A stretch of 64,000 nucleotides of DNA from an uncultured Alistipes sp. (GCA_900769445.1 CAAGGR010000115.1:62001-126000); one strand, 5' to 3'; positions 53,927 through 61,738 are shown, counted from the first letter of the stretch. The notes: generated by a model from the sequence alone, not told the origin. Numbers and translations: made by a program.

Positions 53927-53959
53927 AAATCCTCTTAGATTTACTCTAAGAGGATTTTT
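53927..53959. terminator. Bidirectional terminator overlapping the recN stop
   Basis: A perfect 13-bp stem (AAATCCTCTTAGA and its complement) has a 5-base loop and TTTTT on the plus side. The recN stop codon (53941-53943) lies in the loop, so the convergent genes share one hairpin. Confidence 0.8.
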
Positions 53960-55581
53960 GCTTGTTTGCGGGCGTGTTCCGTAATCTCGCTGCCCGAGAG
54001 CATCTTGGCAATTTCGTCTACACGCTCGCTCTTTGTGAGTTGGCGGATATTGGTGCGACCCTCCTCCTTATAGACCACGAAGTGTGCGCCCTGTTTTGAT
54101 GCTACCTGTGGCAGGTGGGTGATATCTATAATCTGCATATTCTGCGACAACCCTGCAATAATGCCACCCATAGCATCTGCAATACGACCCGATACACCCG
54201 TGTCAATCTCGTCGAATATTACAGTAGGCAACTTCTTGCGTTCGGCAAGTAACGACTTCAATGATAGCATAATACGCGAAAGCTCACCTCCCGATGCTAT
54301 GCGCTCCACTGGCGCTGGCTTTGTCGTTGGGTTTGCGCTAAACATATAGGCAACGCTATCTGTGCCAAGTGGTGTGAACTCTGTAGTGGTAGTAATATCC
54401 ACGTTAAAGCGTACATCTGCCATGCCGAGTTGGTTGAGTGTTGTGATGATATGCTCCTCGAGTACGCCACATACATCCTTACGACTCTTGCTAAGTTGCT
54501 CTGCCGCTGTGCGACACTCGCCCTCAAGAGCCTCAATACGAGCCTTAAGCTCCTTTAATGCAGTATCGCTGTTGTCGATAGTGGCAAGTCGAGCCTCGAA
54601 CTCCTTGAACTTACATAGAAGATCATCGTATGACTCAGCACGGTGCTTCATCTCCAAGGAGTAGATGGTGTTAAGTCTGTCGCTTAGCTTCTGCAAGGTC
54701 TCTGGGTCGGCATCCAAACGTTCAACCTCATCGCTCGCAGTGGCACTAAGGTCTTTAAGCTCCGCAATAACCGATTTTAGACGTTCGGCAATAGTAACAC
54801 CAGTAGGGTATTTCTCGCCAAGCGACGATAGTTCACGTTCTGAACGACTAAGTGATATAATCGTTCCAAGTTCCTCATCATCAAGGGTGTTGCGCAGTAT
54901 GGTGAGAGCCTCATTGATATTGTCGGCACTCTCCAATATTGCTAACTTCTGCTCCGTCTCCGCCTGCTCGTTCTCCTTAAGTTTCGCAGCGCGTAGCTCC
55001 TCAACAGTATAGCGCAACCACTCCTCGTCCTTACGTGCCGACTCCATCTCCTCTGCCATGGTGCGGTACTCCGCTCGCAACTTACCAAGCGAAGATAGAA
55101 GGGTGGTATACTCCTCCAAAAGAGGCCTATTCTGAGCAATGGTATCGAGGGTGGAGATGCGGAAATTCTCCGATGCAAGAATCAAATTTTGGTGCTGAGA
55201 GTGTATGTCGACAAGCAGCGCGCCAAGCTCCTTAAGTGTTGTGAGCTGCACTGGCATATCTCCAACAAATGAGCGACTCTTACCTGCGGGAGTGATAATC
55301 CTGCGGATAGATATCTCGCTATCGTAGTCGAGGTCGTTCTCCTCAAAGAACTCCTCTAAGCCAAGACCTTCGATATTGAATATCGCCTCGATTACGCAGT
55401 TGCGCTCCAAATCTTTTGTTGCATTGCCCTCATTCTTAGCACCCAACAACAGACCCAATGCCCCCAACAATATAGACTTACCAGCACCCGTCTCACCAGT
55501 GATGATGTTAAGATGCTCGTTCCACTCCACAGAGAGTGAATCGATAAGGGCATAGTTCTCTATTGTTAGGCTCTTAAGCAT
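53941..55581 (-). CDS. recN: DNA repair protein RecN
   Basis: This SMC-like ATPase acts in double-strand break repair. It has 546 residues. Walker A is GETGAGKSIL near residue 31, long coiled coils span ~150-370, the signature is 'ASGGELSRIMLSLK', and Walker B is 'TVIFDEIDTGVSG'. It is the last gene of the bamD operon, 14 bases after coaBC. Confidence 0.96.
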   Translation of the reverse strand: MLKSLTIENYALIDSLSVEWNEHLNIITGETGAGKSILLGALGLLLGAKNEGNATKDLERNCVIEAIFNIEGLGLEEFFEENDLDYDSEISIRRIITPAGKSRSFVGDMPVQLTTLKELGALLVDIHSQHQNLILASENFRISTLDTIAQNRPLLEEYTTLLSSLGKLRAEYRTMAEEMESARKDEEWLRYTVEELRAAKLKENEQAETEQKLAILESADNINEALTILRNTLDDEELGTIISLSRSERELSSLGEKYPTGVTIAERLKSVIAELKDLSATASDEVERLDADPETLQKLSDRLNTIYSLEMKHRAESYDDLLCKFKEFEARLATIDNSDTALKELKARIEALEGECRTAAEQLSKSRKDVCGVLEEHIITTLNQLGMADVRFNVDITTTTEFTPLGTDSVAYMFSANPTTKPAPVERIASGGELSRIMLSLKSLLAERKKLPTVIFDEIDTGVSGRIADAMGGIIAGLSQNMQIIDITHLPQVASKQGAHFVVYKEEGRTNIRQLTKSERVDEIAKMLSGSEITEHARKQAKILLE

Positions 55582-55595
55582 TGATTATAAGATAT

Positions 55596-56795
55596 TTATC
55601 TTTTGATATTTTCTATTTTGTCGACGATAACTTTAGCAACATCGCGCTTCGACATCAAAGGATGCTCCTCGTTGCCATTGCGGTCGATAAGTGTTACCTT
55701 ATTTGTGTCGCCACGGAAGCCTGCACCAGCATCCTGCAGTGAGTTAAGAACTACGAAATCGAAGTTCTTACGCTGTAGTTTACCCTCGGCATTTGCCTCC
55801 TCGTTGTCGGTCTCAAGAGCAAAACCTACCAATACGCGCTCGCCCTTATTTGCACCCAACTCCTTGGCGATATCCTTCGTACGCTTAAGCTCGATGCGCA
55901 TGTCGTCGTCGGACTTCTTGAGTTTTCTATCGGCAACGGTAACAGGTGTGTAGTCGGCAACTGCAGCGCACATAACACCACCATCGGCATTCTCCCACTC
56001 CTTAACAGCAGCATTATACATATCCTCAGCAGAGAGTATGTCGATGCGCTTTACGCCCTTAGGTGTAGGCAGGGTAGTGCGACCACTGATAAGGCTCACC
56101 TCGGCGCCACGCATGGCCAACTCCTCGGCAATGGCATAACCCATCTTACCAGTGGAGTGGTTTGTGATATAACGCACAGGGTCAATAGCCTCGATTGTAG
56201 CACCTGCGGTAACGATATATTGCTTACCCTCTAAACTCTTTTTTTTTTCTTGCTCAGCAAAGATGGCCTTTACCTGTTCTACAATATCCTCAGGCTCTGC
56301 CATGCGTCCTTTGCCCACAAGGCCACTTGCTAACTCGCCCGCCTGTGGCTCGATGATAGCAACACCGCGCTCTGCAAGAGTCTGCAAATTCTGCTGTGTG
56401 GTGACGTGTGCGTACATATCAAGATCCATTGCAGGAGCAACAGCAACCTTTGAACGTGCAGATAGATAGGTTGTAAGCAAAAGATTGTCGGCAACGCCAG
56501 TAACCATCTTAGCGAGTGTATTTGCTGTGGCAGGTGCTATAAGGAGCATGTCTGCCCACTCGCCGAGCGATACATGAGAGTTCCACTCGCCATTCTCTGG
56601 ATTGAAGAACTCCACGAGAATAGGGTGCTTAGATAGCGTGGCCATAGTTAGTGGTGTGATAAACTGCTTAGCAAGCGGAGTCATTACCACTCTCACCTCG
56701 GCACCCTCTTTCACTAAAAGACGGCACAGCATAGCGGCCTTGTATGCTGCTATGCTGCCAGTTATACCGAGTATAATATGTTTACCGTTGAGCAT
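55596..56795 (-). CDS. coaBC: Bifunctional phosphopantothenoylcysteine decarboxylase / phosphopantothenate-cysteine ligase
   Basis: This enzyme carries out two steps of coenzyme A synthesis. It has 399 residues. The N-terminal flavoprotein CoaC has 'GSIAAYKA', the catalytic His in 'NSHVSLGEWADMLLIAPATANTLAKM' and 'APAMDLDMY'. The C-terminal CoaB has 'NHSTGKMGYAIAEEL' and 'KLKKSDDDM'. It starts 5 bases after rpoZ. Confidence 0.96.
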   Translation of the reverse strand: MLNGKHIILGITGSIAAYKAAMLCRLLVKEGAEVRVVMTPLAKQFITPLTMATLSKHPILVEFFNPENGEWNSHVSLGEWADMLLIAPATANTLAKMVTGVADNLLLTTYLSARSKVAVAPAMDLDMYAHVTTQQNLQTLAERGVAIIEPQAGELASGLVGKGRMAEPEDIVEQVKAIFAEQEKKKSLEGKQYIVTAGATIEAIDPVRYITNHSTGKMGYAIAEELAMRGAEVSLISGRTTLPTPKGVKRIDILSAEDMYNAAVKEWENADGGVMCAAVADYTPVTVADRKLKKSDDDMRIELKRTKDIAKELGANKGERVLVGFALETDNEEANAEGKLQRKNFDFVVLNSLQDAGAGFRGDTNKVTLIDRNGNEEHPLMSKRDVAKVIVDKIENIKR

Positions 56796-56800
56796 TGCTA

Positions 56801-57118
56801 CTACTTGTTTCCGTGACGGAAATAAACGTCGCCATCAAGGAACTCCTCGGTAGCGATAAGAGCAGGCTTTGGTAGACGCTCGTAGTAGCGAGAAATCTCA
56901 ATCTGCTCGCGGTTCTCGAAGGTCTCCTCTACAGAGTTATCAGATGGTGCAGAGAAATCTGCAAGTTTGCGGTTAAGCTCAGCCTTAAGCTCTGTAGCAA
57001 TCTGGTTAGCGCGACGCGCAATGATGTTGATGCTCTCGTAGATGTTACCTGTAGGTGTGTCGAGGTCAACCAACTTGCGAGTTACAGTGTTACTTGGAAC
57101 GTTCTTCTTAATCTCCAT
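56801..57118 (-). CDS. rpoZ: RNA polymerase omega subunit (Bacteroidetes type)
   Basis: This 105-residue protein matches the Rpb6/omega family as found in Bacteroidetes. It has 'GNIYESINIIARRANQIATELKAELNRKLADF' in the middle and a longer C-terminal tail ('YYERLPKPALIATEEFLDGDVYF'). It would help assemble RNA polymerase. The bamD-rpoZ-coaBC-recN order is common in the phylum and supports the call. Confidence 0.88.
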   Translation of the reverse strand: MEIKKNVPSNTVTRKLVDLDTPTGNIYESINIIARRANQIATELKAELNRKLADFSAPSDNSVEETFENREQIEISRYYERLPKPALIATEEFLDGDVYFRHGNK

Positions 57119-57131
57119 AGCTTATATTGTT

Positions 57132-57956
57132 TTATACGTTATCTTCTGTTTTGCGGTTTTTGTCGATAAAGTTGCGGGCATCCTTAGCCATTCGTGCCAA
57201 CTCTTTGCTGTGCTTCGACTCGGGATACTCTCCGATAAATGAGTAGTAGTGGTCGAGCATTGCGAGGTATCTATCCAACTGCTTAGACTCTACAGAGTTA
57301 GATGCCAAGCGGTATGCTGATACAGTTGTGTAGTACATCATATCTTCGAGGTATGGCGACTCTGGATACTGCTTCATCGCATTCTTGAAGGCTACGATTG
57401 CCGACTTATACTTGCCTATTTTGAAATATGTGTAGGCATTTAGGTAGCTCTTCTTCATCAATCTGCCCGATAGCTCGTTTAGCATCTCGTTAAACTCGTC
57501 GATATTCTCAGACTCTGGATAGCGCGACATAAACTCTGTGATGGCGATAATCGCCTGCGATGTTACTGTCTGGTCGCGCTCAGGCATTGGCGACATGTAG
57601 TAGTAACATAGCGCGTACATACCCTCAGCCTCCTCGATAAATGGGCTGCGAGCAAACTTGCGACGATACTCGTCAAGCGCCGTTGAAGCCTCATCCCAGC
57701 TGTGGAGCTTAAACTTGCATCGCGCGTTGTAGAATGATATCGAGTCCTCGCGAGGTGTACCCATATAGACGTGGCGACATGACTGGAATAGGGTAGATGC
57801 CTTATCCCACTTCTCGGTGTTGTATAGCATAAGAGCCTGGTCATAGACATACTGAGGGTCGCCAGTCTTGATAGCCTCATTCACAACGCTACAAGAGAGG
57901 GCGATAACCGCAACAGATACGAATGCTACAATATATCCAAAAAGACGTCTCATCAC
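57132..57956 (-). CDS. bamD: Outer membrane assembly factor BamD
   Basis: This TPR lipoprotein belongs to the BAM complex, which inserts barrels into the outer membrane. It has 274 residues, a lipobox near 'VAVIALSC', and five TPR-like repeats ('ALMLYNTEKWDKASTLFQSCRHVYMGTPREDSISFYNARCKFKL', 'YFKIGKYKSAIVAFKNAMKQYPESPYLEDMMYYT'). It is the first gene of the four-gene operon ending in recN. Confidence 0.94.
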   Translation of the reverse strand: MMRRLFGYIVAFVSVAVIALSCSVVNEAIKTGDPQYVYDQALMLYNTEKWDKASTLFQSCRHVYMGTPREDSISFYNARCKFKLHSWDEASTALDEYRRKFARSPFIEEAEGMYALCYYYMSPMPERDQTVTSQAIIAITEFMSRYPESENIDEFNEMLNELSGRLMKKSYLNAYTYFKIGKYKSAIVAFKNAMKQYPESPYLEDMMYYTTVSAYRLASNSVESKQLDRYLAMLDHYYSFIGEYPESKHSKELARMAKDARNFIDKNRKTEDNV

Positions 57957-57968
57957 TTATAATTTTTA

Positions 57969-57986
57969 CGCTTATGCGCATAAGCG
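57969..57986. promoter_or_regulatory. Perfect 18-bp palindrome at the bamD start site (possible operator)
   Basis: CGCTTATGCGCATAAGCG is a perfect palindrome just downstream of the bamD -7 element, so it spans the expected transcription start. It could be a repressor site or a small hairpin at the 5' end of the mRNA. Confidence 0.5.
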
Positions 57987-57988
57987 CA

Positions 57989-57996
57989 CAAAGTTA
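57989..57996 (-). promoter_or_regulatory. -7 element of the bamD operon
   Basis: TAACTTTG on the minus strand lies 32 bases upstream of the ATG. There is no TTG at the usual distance, so the promoter may need an activator or an extended -7. Confidence 0.5.
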
Positions 57997-58089
57997 CACA
58001 ATATTTTTGATATAACGAATAATATATTAAATTATTATGTTCTTAGAAGGCCGTAATTTAAGTGTTTGTGGGACTAAATATGAAAAAAT

Positions 58090-58115
58090 AAGAGCTACCC
58101 TTTAGGATAGCTCTT
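58090..58115 (-). terminator. Terminator of the rpsF-rpsR-rplI operon
   Basis: An AAGAGCTA/TAGCTCTT stem, with two more pairs after one mismatch, is followed on the minus strand by ATTTTTTC. It lies 21 bases downstream of the rplI stop. Confidence 0.8.
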
Positions 58116-58136
58116 GTATAATATCTAAGTTGTGTG

Positions 58137-58574
58137 TTACTCTGCAACAACAGCGAACTTGATAGTAGCCTTAACCTCGCGGTGAAGCTTCGCAGTAGCC
58201 TCAAACTCACCAAGAGTCTTAACTGAGTCTACAGAGATGTTCTTGCGATCAACCTCGATGCCCTTCTCCTGCAATGCAGCAGCAAGGTCAGCAGCGGTGA
58301 TAGCACCGAAGATCTTCTCCTCCTCAGCCTTAGCTGTAAGAGTGAGGTGAAGGTTGTTGATAGTCTCAGCCAAAGCCTGAGCGTCAGCAAGAATCTTAGC
58401 ATCCTTGTGTGCGCGCTGGCGAAGGTTCTCAGCCAATACCTTCTTTGCAGAAGCTGTAGCAGCCTTAGCGAAACCCTGAGGAATCAAGTAGTTGTTAGCA
58501 TAGCCAGGACGTACGTTAACGATGTCGTTTGCGTAGCCCAAGTTCTCTACGTCTTTGATAAGAATTACTTCCAT
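58137..58574 (-). CDS. rplI: 50S ribosomal protein L9
   Basis: This 145-residue protein starts with the conserved 'MEVILIKDVENLGYANDIVNVRPGYANNYLIPQGFA' (the L9 N-terminal domain). A long helix and the C-terminal domain follow. It is the last gene of the ribosomal operon. Confidence 0.97.
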   Translation of the reverse strand: MEVILIKDVENLGYANDIVNVRPGYANNYLIPQGFAKAATASAKKVLAENLRQRAHKDAKILADAQALAETINNLHLTLTAKAEEEKIFGAITAADLAAALQEKGIEVDRKNISVDSVKTLGEFEATAKLHREVKATIKFAVVAE

Positions 58575-58592
58575 AGTCTCTCCTCCTCTTTA

Positions 58593-58874
58593 TTATTTCA
58601 TGTTATCGGTTACGAATGGAAGAATAGCCAAGTGACGAGCACGCTTAACTGCCTGAGCTACCTTCTTCTGGAACTTCTGAGAAGTACCAGTGAGGCGACG
58701 AGGCAAAATCTTACCCTGCTCGTTAAGGAACTTCTTCAAGAACTCACCGTCCTTATAGTCTACATACTTAATACCGAGCTTCTTAAAGCGACAGTACTTC
58801 TTCTTCTTAACATCAACTGATACTGGGTTGAGATAACGAATCTCAGATGCACCCTGCTGTGTGTTCTCTGCCAT
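58593..58874 (-). CDS. rpsR: 30S ribosomal protein S18
   Basis: This 93-residue protein has the S18 pattern 'KYCRFKKLGIKYVDYKDGEFLKKFLNEQGKILPRRLTGTSQKFQKKVAQAVKRARHLAILPF'. It sits between rpsF (3-base gap) and rplI, the usual order. Confidence 0.97.
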   Translation of the reverse strand: MAENTQQGASEIRYLNPVSVDVKKKKYCRFKKLGIKYVDYKDGEFLKKFLNEQGKILPRRLTGTSQKFQKKVAQAVKRARHLAILPFVTDNMK

Positions 58875-58877
58875 AGT

Positions 58878-59225
58878 TTACTCCTCCTGTGATTTGTTAG
58901 CAAGCTTAGCGCGACGCTTCTGAGAGTACTCAACAGCGAACTTGTCCTGCTTGAAAGTTAAGAAACGGATAACACGCTCGTCGCGACGATACTGAGTCTC
59001 GAGAGTGTTGATGATTGAGCCCTCACCAGTGAACTCTACAAGGAAGTAGAAACCGGTAGTCTTCTTCTGAATAGGGTATGCAAGCTTCTTCAAGCCCCAG
59101 TTCTCCACATTCACAATCTGACCGCCGTTCTCGGTGATTACGCCCTGGAATTTGTCAGCAACCTCCTTTACCTGTGCCTCTGAAAGGACGGGAGTGACAA
59201 TGAAAACGGTTTCGTAATTGTTCAT
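58878..59225 (-). CDS. rpsF: 30S ribosomal protein S6
   Basis: This 115-residue protein begins MNNYETVFIVTPVLSEAQ and carries the S6 body ('IENWGLKKLAYPIQKKTTGFYFLVEF' region). I chose the ATG at 59225. The longer frame to 59327 would start upstream of the promoter. It is the first gene of the operon. In many bacteria S6/S18 bind the leader mRNA, but no clear S6:S18 motif was identified in the short leader here. Confidence 0.96.
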   Translation of the reverse strand: MNNYETVFIVTPVLSEAQVKEVADKFQGVITENGGQIVNVENWGLKKLAYPIQKKTTGFYFLVEFTGEGSIINTLETQYRRDERVIRFLTFKQDKFAVEYSQKRRAKLANKSQEE

Positions 59226-59266
59226 ACGTTTAATAAAATTAATTAGTTTTTGTGCATAATGCGGTG

Positions 59267-59296
59267 CAAAGGTAGCAATTATTTTCGATTTTGCAA
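59267..59296 (-). promoter_or_regulatory. Promoter of the rpsF operon
   Basis: On the minus strand there is a TTG (59294-59296), 19 bases, then TACCTTTG (59267-59274). The leader is about 38 bases. Confidence 0.75.
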
Positions 59297-59410
59297 CACT
59301 AACTCCCTCTTTTTTACCACTTATCATTAAAATTCCTACAGATATGGATAAAATACTATCTGCTTAATTGCCAACTAATACCTATTTATATATTATATAA
59401 CATTAATAGG

Positions 59411-59439
59411 TTGTTTGTTTGATTTTTTTACTAACTTTG
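59411..59439 (+). promoter_or_regulatory. Promoter of the BspA-like gene
   Basis: There is a TTG at 59411-59413, then 18 bases, then TAACTTTG at 59432-59439. The chosen ATG lies 41 bases downstream. Confidence 0.6.
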
Positions 59440-59480
59440 TATTACTAACCATTTGCAAATTATTAACAAACACAAATAGT

Positions 59481-60470
59481 ATGATGAGATTATTTACACT
59501 ACTACTTATCTCATTCGCTGCTTTGTCGTACGAGATGATAGATGAGAAACTCGATGATTCATCAGTTACTACTATCGCTAACAATCAGATTTGGTATACC
59601 TCTACAGATGGCAAGATTGTCGAGCCATATAGTGATTGGATAAACAACTACGCTGACGCACTCACCACCTTTGGTGTTAATATTGTTTCTAACACTTATG
59701 CAGATGGCAAGGGTGTAATAGAGTTTGATGGCAATGTAACTACGATTGGATGTTCTGCATTCTATGGTTGCGACAGCCTTACAAGTGTTACTATTCCTGA
59801 TAGCGTAACTACGATTGGATATGAGGCATTCGCTTGGTGCGGCAGCCTTACAAGTGTAACTATTCCTGATAGCGTAACTTCGATTGGAGCTGCTGCATTC
59901 TATGTGTGCAGCAGCCTTACAAGTGTAACTATTCCTAATAGCGTAACTACGATTGGAGGTGGTGCATTCTCTTGTTGCGAGAACCTTACAAGTGTAACTA
60001 TTCCTGATAGCGTAACTACAATTGGAAATGGTGTATTCAGTGTTTGTGGTAGTCTACAAGAGTTTAAAGGTAAATTTGCATCTAAGGATGGTAGATGCTT
60101 GATTATTGATGGAGTTCTAAATTCATTTGCTCCTGCAGGACTGACTGAATATACTATTCCTGATAGTGTAACTTCGATTGGAGATAGGGCATTCTATGGT
60201 TGCAGCAGCCTTACAAGTGTAACTATTGGTGATAGCGTTAGATCGATTGGAAATTATACATTCTATTATTGCAGCAGTCTTACAAGTGTATATTGCAAGG
60301 CTGTAACTCCGCCTACTGGAGGCAATGATATGTTTTCATATCACAATGATTATGCCACCATCAAGCCTATTGGCTGTACGATTTATGTGCCTACTGAGTC
60401 TGTAGAGGCGTATAAGAGTGCAGAATGGTGGAGTGATTATGCGTCTGCTATTGTAGGCTACAACTTTTAA
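59481..60470 (+). CDS. BspA-like leucine-rich repeat surface protein
   Basis: This 329-residue protein has a short hydrophobic start (MMRLFTLLLISFAAL, a weak signal peptide), then ~65 residues ('IWYTSTDGKIVEPY'). Seven LRR_5 units of 23 residues follow, of the form VT(T/S)IGxxAFxxCxSLTSVTIPDS. A longer unit interrupts them near residue 200, and a C-terminal cap ('GCTIYVPTESVEAYKSAEWWSDY') closes the protein. Such proteins bind host or bacterial surface ligands in other species. The units are nearly identical at DNA level (69-base period), so copy number may vary. The longer frame start at 59415 lies upstream of the -7. Confidence 0.88.
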   Translation: MMRLFTLLLISFAALSYEMIDEKLDDSSVTTIANNQIWYTSTDGKIVEPYSDWINNYADALTTFGVNIVSNTYADGKGVIEFDGNVTTIGCSAFYGCDSLTSVTIPDSVTTIGYEAFAWCGSLTSVTIPDSVTSIGAAAFYVCSSLTSVTIPNSVTTIGGGAFSCCENLTSVTIPDSVTTIGNGVFSVCGSLQEFKGKFASKDGRCLIIDGVLNSFAPAGLTEYTIPDSVTSIGDRAFYGCSSLTSVTIGDSVRSIGNYTFYYCSSLTSVYCKAVTPPTGGNDMFSYHNDYATIKPIGCTIYVPTESVEAYKSAEWWSDYASAIVGYNF

Positions 60471-60516
60471 TTTTCGATTTATATAGGGCATCTTCGTCCT
60501 ATCCTATACAAAATAT

Positions 60517-60547
60517 CGCGGGCTGTACGCTTTGGTACTATCCCGCG
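60517..60547 (+). terminator. Terminator of the BspA-like gene
   Basis: A CGCGGG/CCCGCG stem with an inner GTAC/GTAC helix is followed by TATTTTATTT. It lies ~45 bases after the stop. Confidence 0.7.
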
Positions 60548-60626
60548 TATTTTATTTATACGATAGAACAAATCTGCTCCTCTAAAATCAAAAATTCAGT
60601 TTTCACCTTTCAGTTAGTTCGTGGTG

Positions 60627-60648
60627 CGGGTATTAAAAATAATACCCG
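60627..60648. repeat. CGGGTATTA hairpin, left copy
   Basis: A perfect 9-bp stem with an AAAA loop. A near-copy lies at 60813-60835, so the two bracket the structured repeat at 60654-60776. Confidence 0.7.
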
Positions 60649-60653
60649 TGTGT

Positions 60654-60776
60654 ACAAAGTTATCTGTTCGGCTCTTTTGGCATCTGCCTTGTTTGTTAAA
60701 TGCTCATTTACATTTAGTAAACTCCGCTTTCCCAAACTGCGAGCAGCTTCAAAATAGCCACAACATATAACTTTGT
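60654..60776. repeat. Structured repeat element, copy 2
   Basis: This 123-base imperfect palindrome pairs, from outside in: ACAAAGTTAT/ATAACTTTGT, TGTT/AACA, GGCT/AGCC, TTTTG/CAAAA, CTGC/GCAG, GTTTG..AAA/TTT..CAAAC and TTTAC/GTAAA. The core (GGCATCTG, TGCTCATTTAC, AGTAAACTCCGCTTT, CTGCGA, CAGCTTCAAAAT) is shared with copy 1 at 53091-53217, while the outer arms are unrelated. Confidence 0.8.
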
Positions 60777-60812
60777 AATAAGCTCACTACCCGCGCTACA
60801 TTCAACCGTAGT

Positions 60813-60835
60813 GCGGGTATTATTTTAATACCCGC
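60813..60835. repeat. CGGGTATTA hairpin, right copy
   Basis: A perfect 10-bp stem (GCGGGTATTA and its complement) with a TTT loop. It is nearly the same as the hairpin at 60627-60648 on the other side of the structured repeat. Confidence 0.7.
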
Positions 60836-60881
60836 GATATAAACACCGTTCATCCTACAGTTATTTATGTATAACACAAAT

Positions 60882-60922
60882 AAAGAATAGAGCTATCTCG
60901 TCGAGATAACTCTATTCTTTTT
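60882..60922. terminator. Strong terminator-like hairpin
   Basis: An 11-bp stem (AAAGAATAGAG with CTCTATTCTTT) extends by a TATCTC/GAGATA helix after one mismatch and is followed by TTTTT. No plus-strand gene ends nearby. Its AAAG side would give CTTTATTT on the minus strand, so it may end the rubredoxin transcript after a ~160-base trailer. Confidence 0.6.
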
Positions 60923-60951
60923 ATAAACAGACAACTGAATTATGCACTTGT

Positions 60952-61051
60952 CTTAATCGCAAAGTTGCGGTAAAACTACGTAATACCTCGACTTTGCTGC
61001 GGTTCGGCAAAACAAGTAAACTTGCTCTGCTCTCACCTTAATCGCAAAGTT
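60952..61051. repeat. 15-base direct repeats around a 70-base segment
   Basis: CTTAATCGCAAAGTT occurs at 60952-60966 and 61037-61051. The 70 bases between contain short GCGG- and CAAAAC-type motifs but no ORF or long inverted ends. A small insertion or a local duplication is possible. Confidence 0.6.
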
Positions 61052-61082
61052 CAGTTTTTAGCTCGTAAAAGGCTATGCCTTT

Positions 61083-61241
61083 TTACTCCTCCTCAAAGAC
61101 ATCCTTGCCGAGGGCGCACAATGGGCATGCCCAATCCTCTGGAACATTCTCCCATGCAGTACCTGCTGGAACGCCATTCTCTGGATCACCTACCTCTGGG
61201 TCATATACATAACCACATGCTGTACAAACATACTTTTTCAT
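61083..61241 (-). CDS. Rubredoxin
   Basis: This 52-residue iron protein carries single electrons. The FeCys4 ligands are in 'YVCTACGYVYDPEVGD' and 'DWACPLCALGKDVF', the standard rubredoxin spacing. In anaerobes it serves peroxide or oxygen detoxification, and no such partner gene is adjacent. It is a single-gene unit. Confidence 0.96.
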   Translation of the reverse strand: MKKYVCTACGYVYDPEVGDPENGVPAGTAWENVPEDWACPLCALGKDVFEEE

Positions 61242-61275
61242 GTCCGATAATGTTTTAAAGTTTAATTAAATATAA

Positions 61276-61311
61276 ATGAGGCGTCTCAACAATTATGCTG
61301 AAACGCCTCAT
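61276..61311 (-). terminator. Terminator of the secG operon
   Basis: An ATGAGGCGT/ACGCCTCAT stem plus three more pairs after one mismatch is followed on the minus strand by TTTATATTTAATT. It lies 26 bases downstream of the secG stop. Confidence 0.75.
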
Positions 61312-61336
61312 GTGTTAAATAAAGTTGCAGTAAGGA

Positions 61337-61711
61337 TTACTTCTCCTCCTCAGCTACAACAGCCTGCTCAGCATCAGCATCTACAACGATATCCTCGCCC
61401 TCAACTGCGATAGTCTCCTCCTCTACAGCAGTTGCCTGGTCAACACCTGCAGTGATCTCCTCGATACCGATAATCTCGTTTGCCTTCTCTGACTTTGGAA
61501 GTGCTACAACTGAAAGAAGTGTGAAGAATACGATAGCGGCAATCATTGCCCATGTAAACTTCTCAAGGAAATCTGTGGTCTGGCGAACACCCATAGTCTG
61601 GTTAGCAGCACCGAAGTTAGCAGCCATACCGCTCTTTGGGCTCTGTACCAATACTGCAAGTATAAGTAGGATACTTGCAATAACAATCATAATAATCGAA
61701 AATGTATACAT
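61337..61711 (-). CDS. secG: Protein translocase subunit SecG
   Basis: This 124-residue inner-membrane protein has two helices around the conserved 'LVQSPKSGMAANFGAANQTMGVRQTTDFLEKFTW'. A long acidic tail rich in Glu, Ala and Val follows, as is usual in Bacteroidetes SecG. It is the last gene of the sigma-54-regulator/lptE run. Confidence 0.93.
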   Translation of the reverse strand: MYTFSIIMIVIASILLILAVLVQSPKSGMAANFGAANQTMGVRQTTDFLEKFTWAMIAAIVFFTLLSVVALPKSEKANEIIGIEEITAGVDQATAVEEETIAVEGEDIVVDADAEQAVVAEEEK

Positions 61712-61738
61712 AACGCGTGTAAATTTAATTATCTTCTG

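Larger units (their letters stand above)
60471..61082. other. Intergenic region rich in hairpins and repeats
   Basis: This ~610-base gap has no credible gene. It holds five hairpins or structured repeats (listed separately) and the 15-base direct repeats at 60952 and 61037. It lies between the plus-strand BspA-like gene and the minus-strand rubredoxin gene. Confidence 0.6.
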
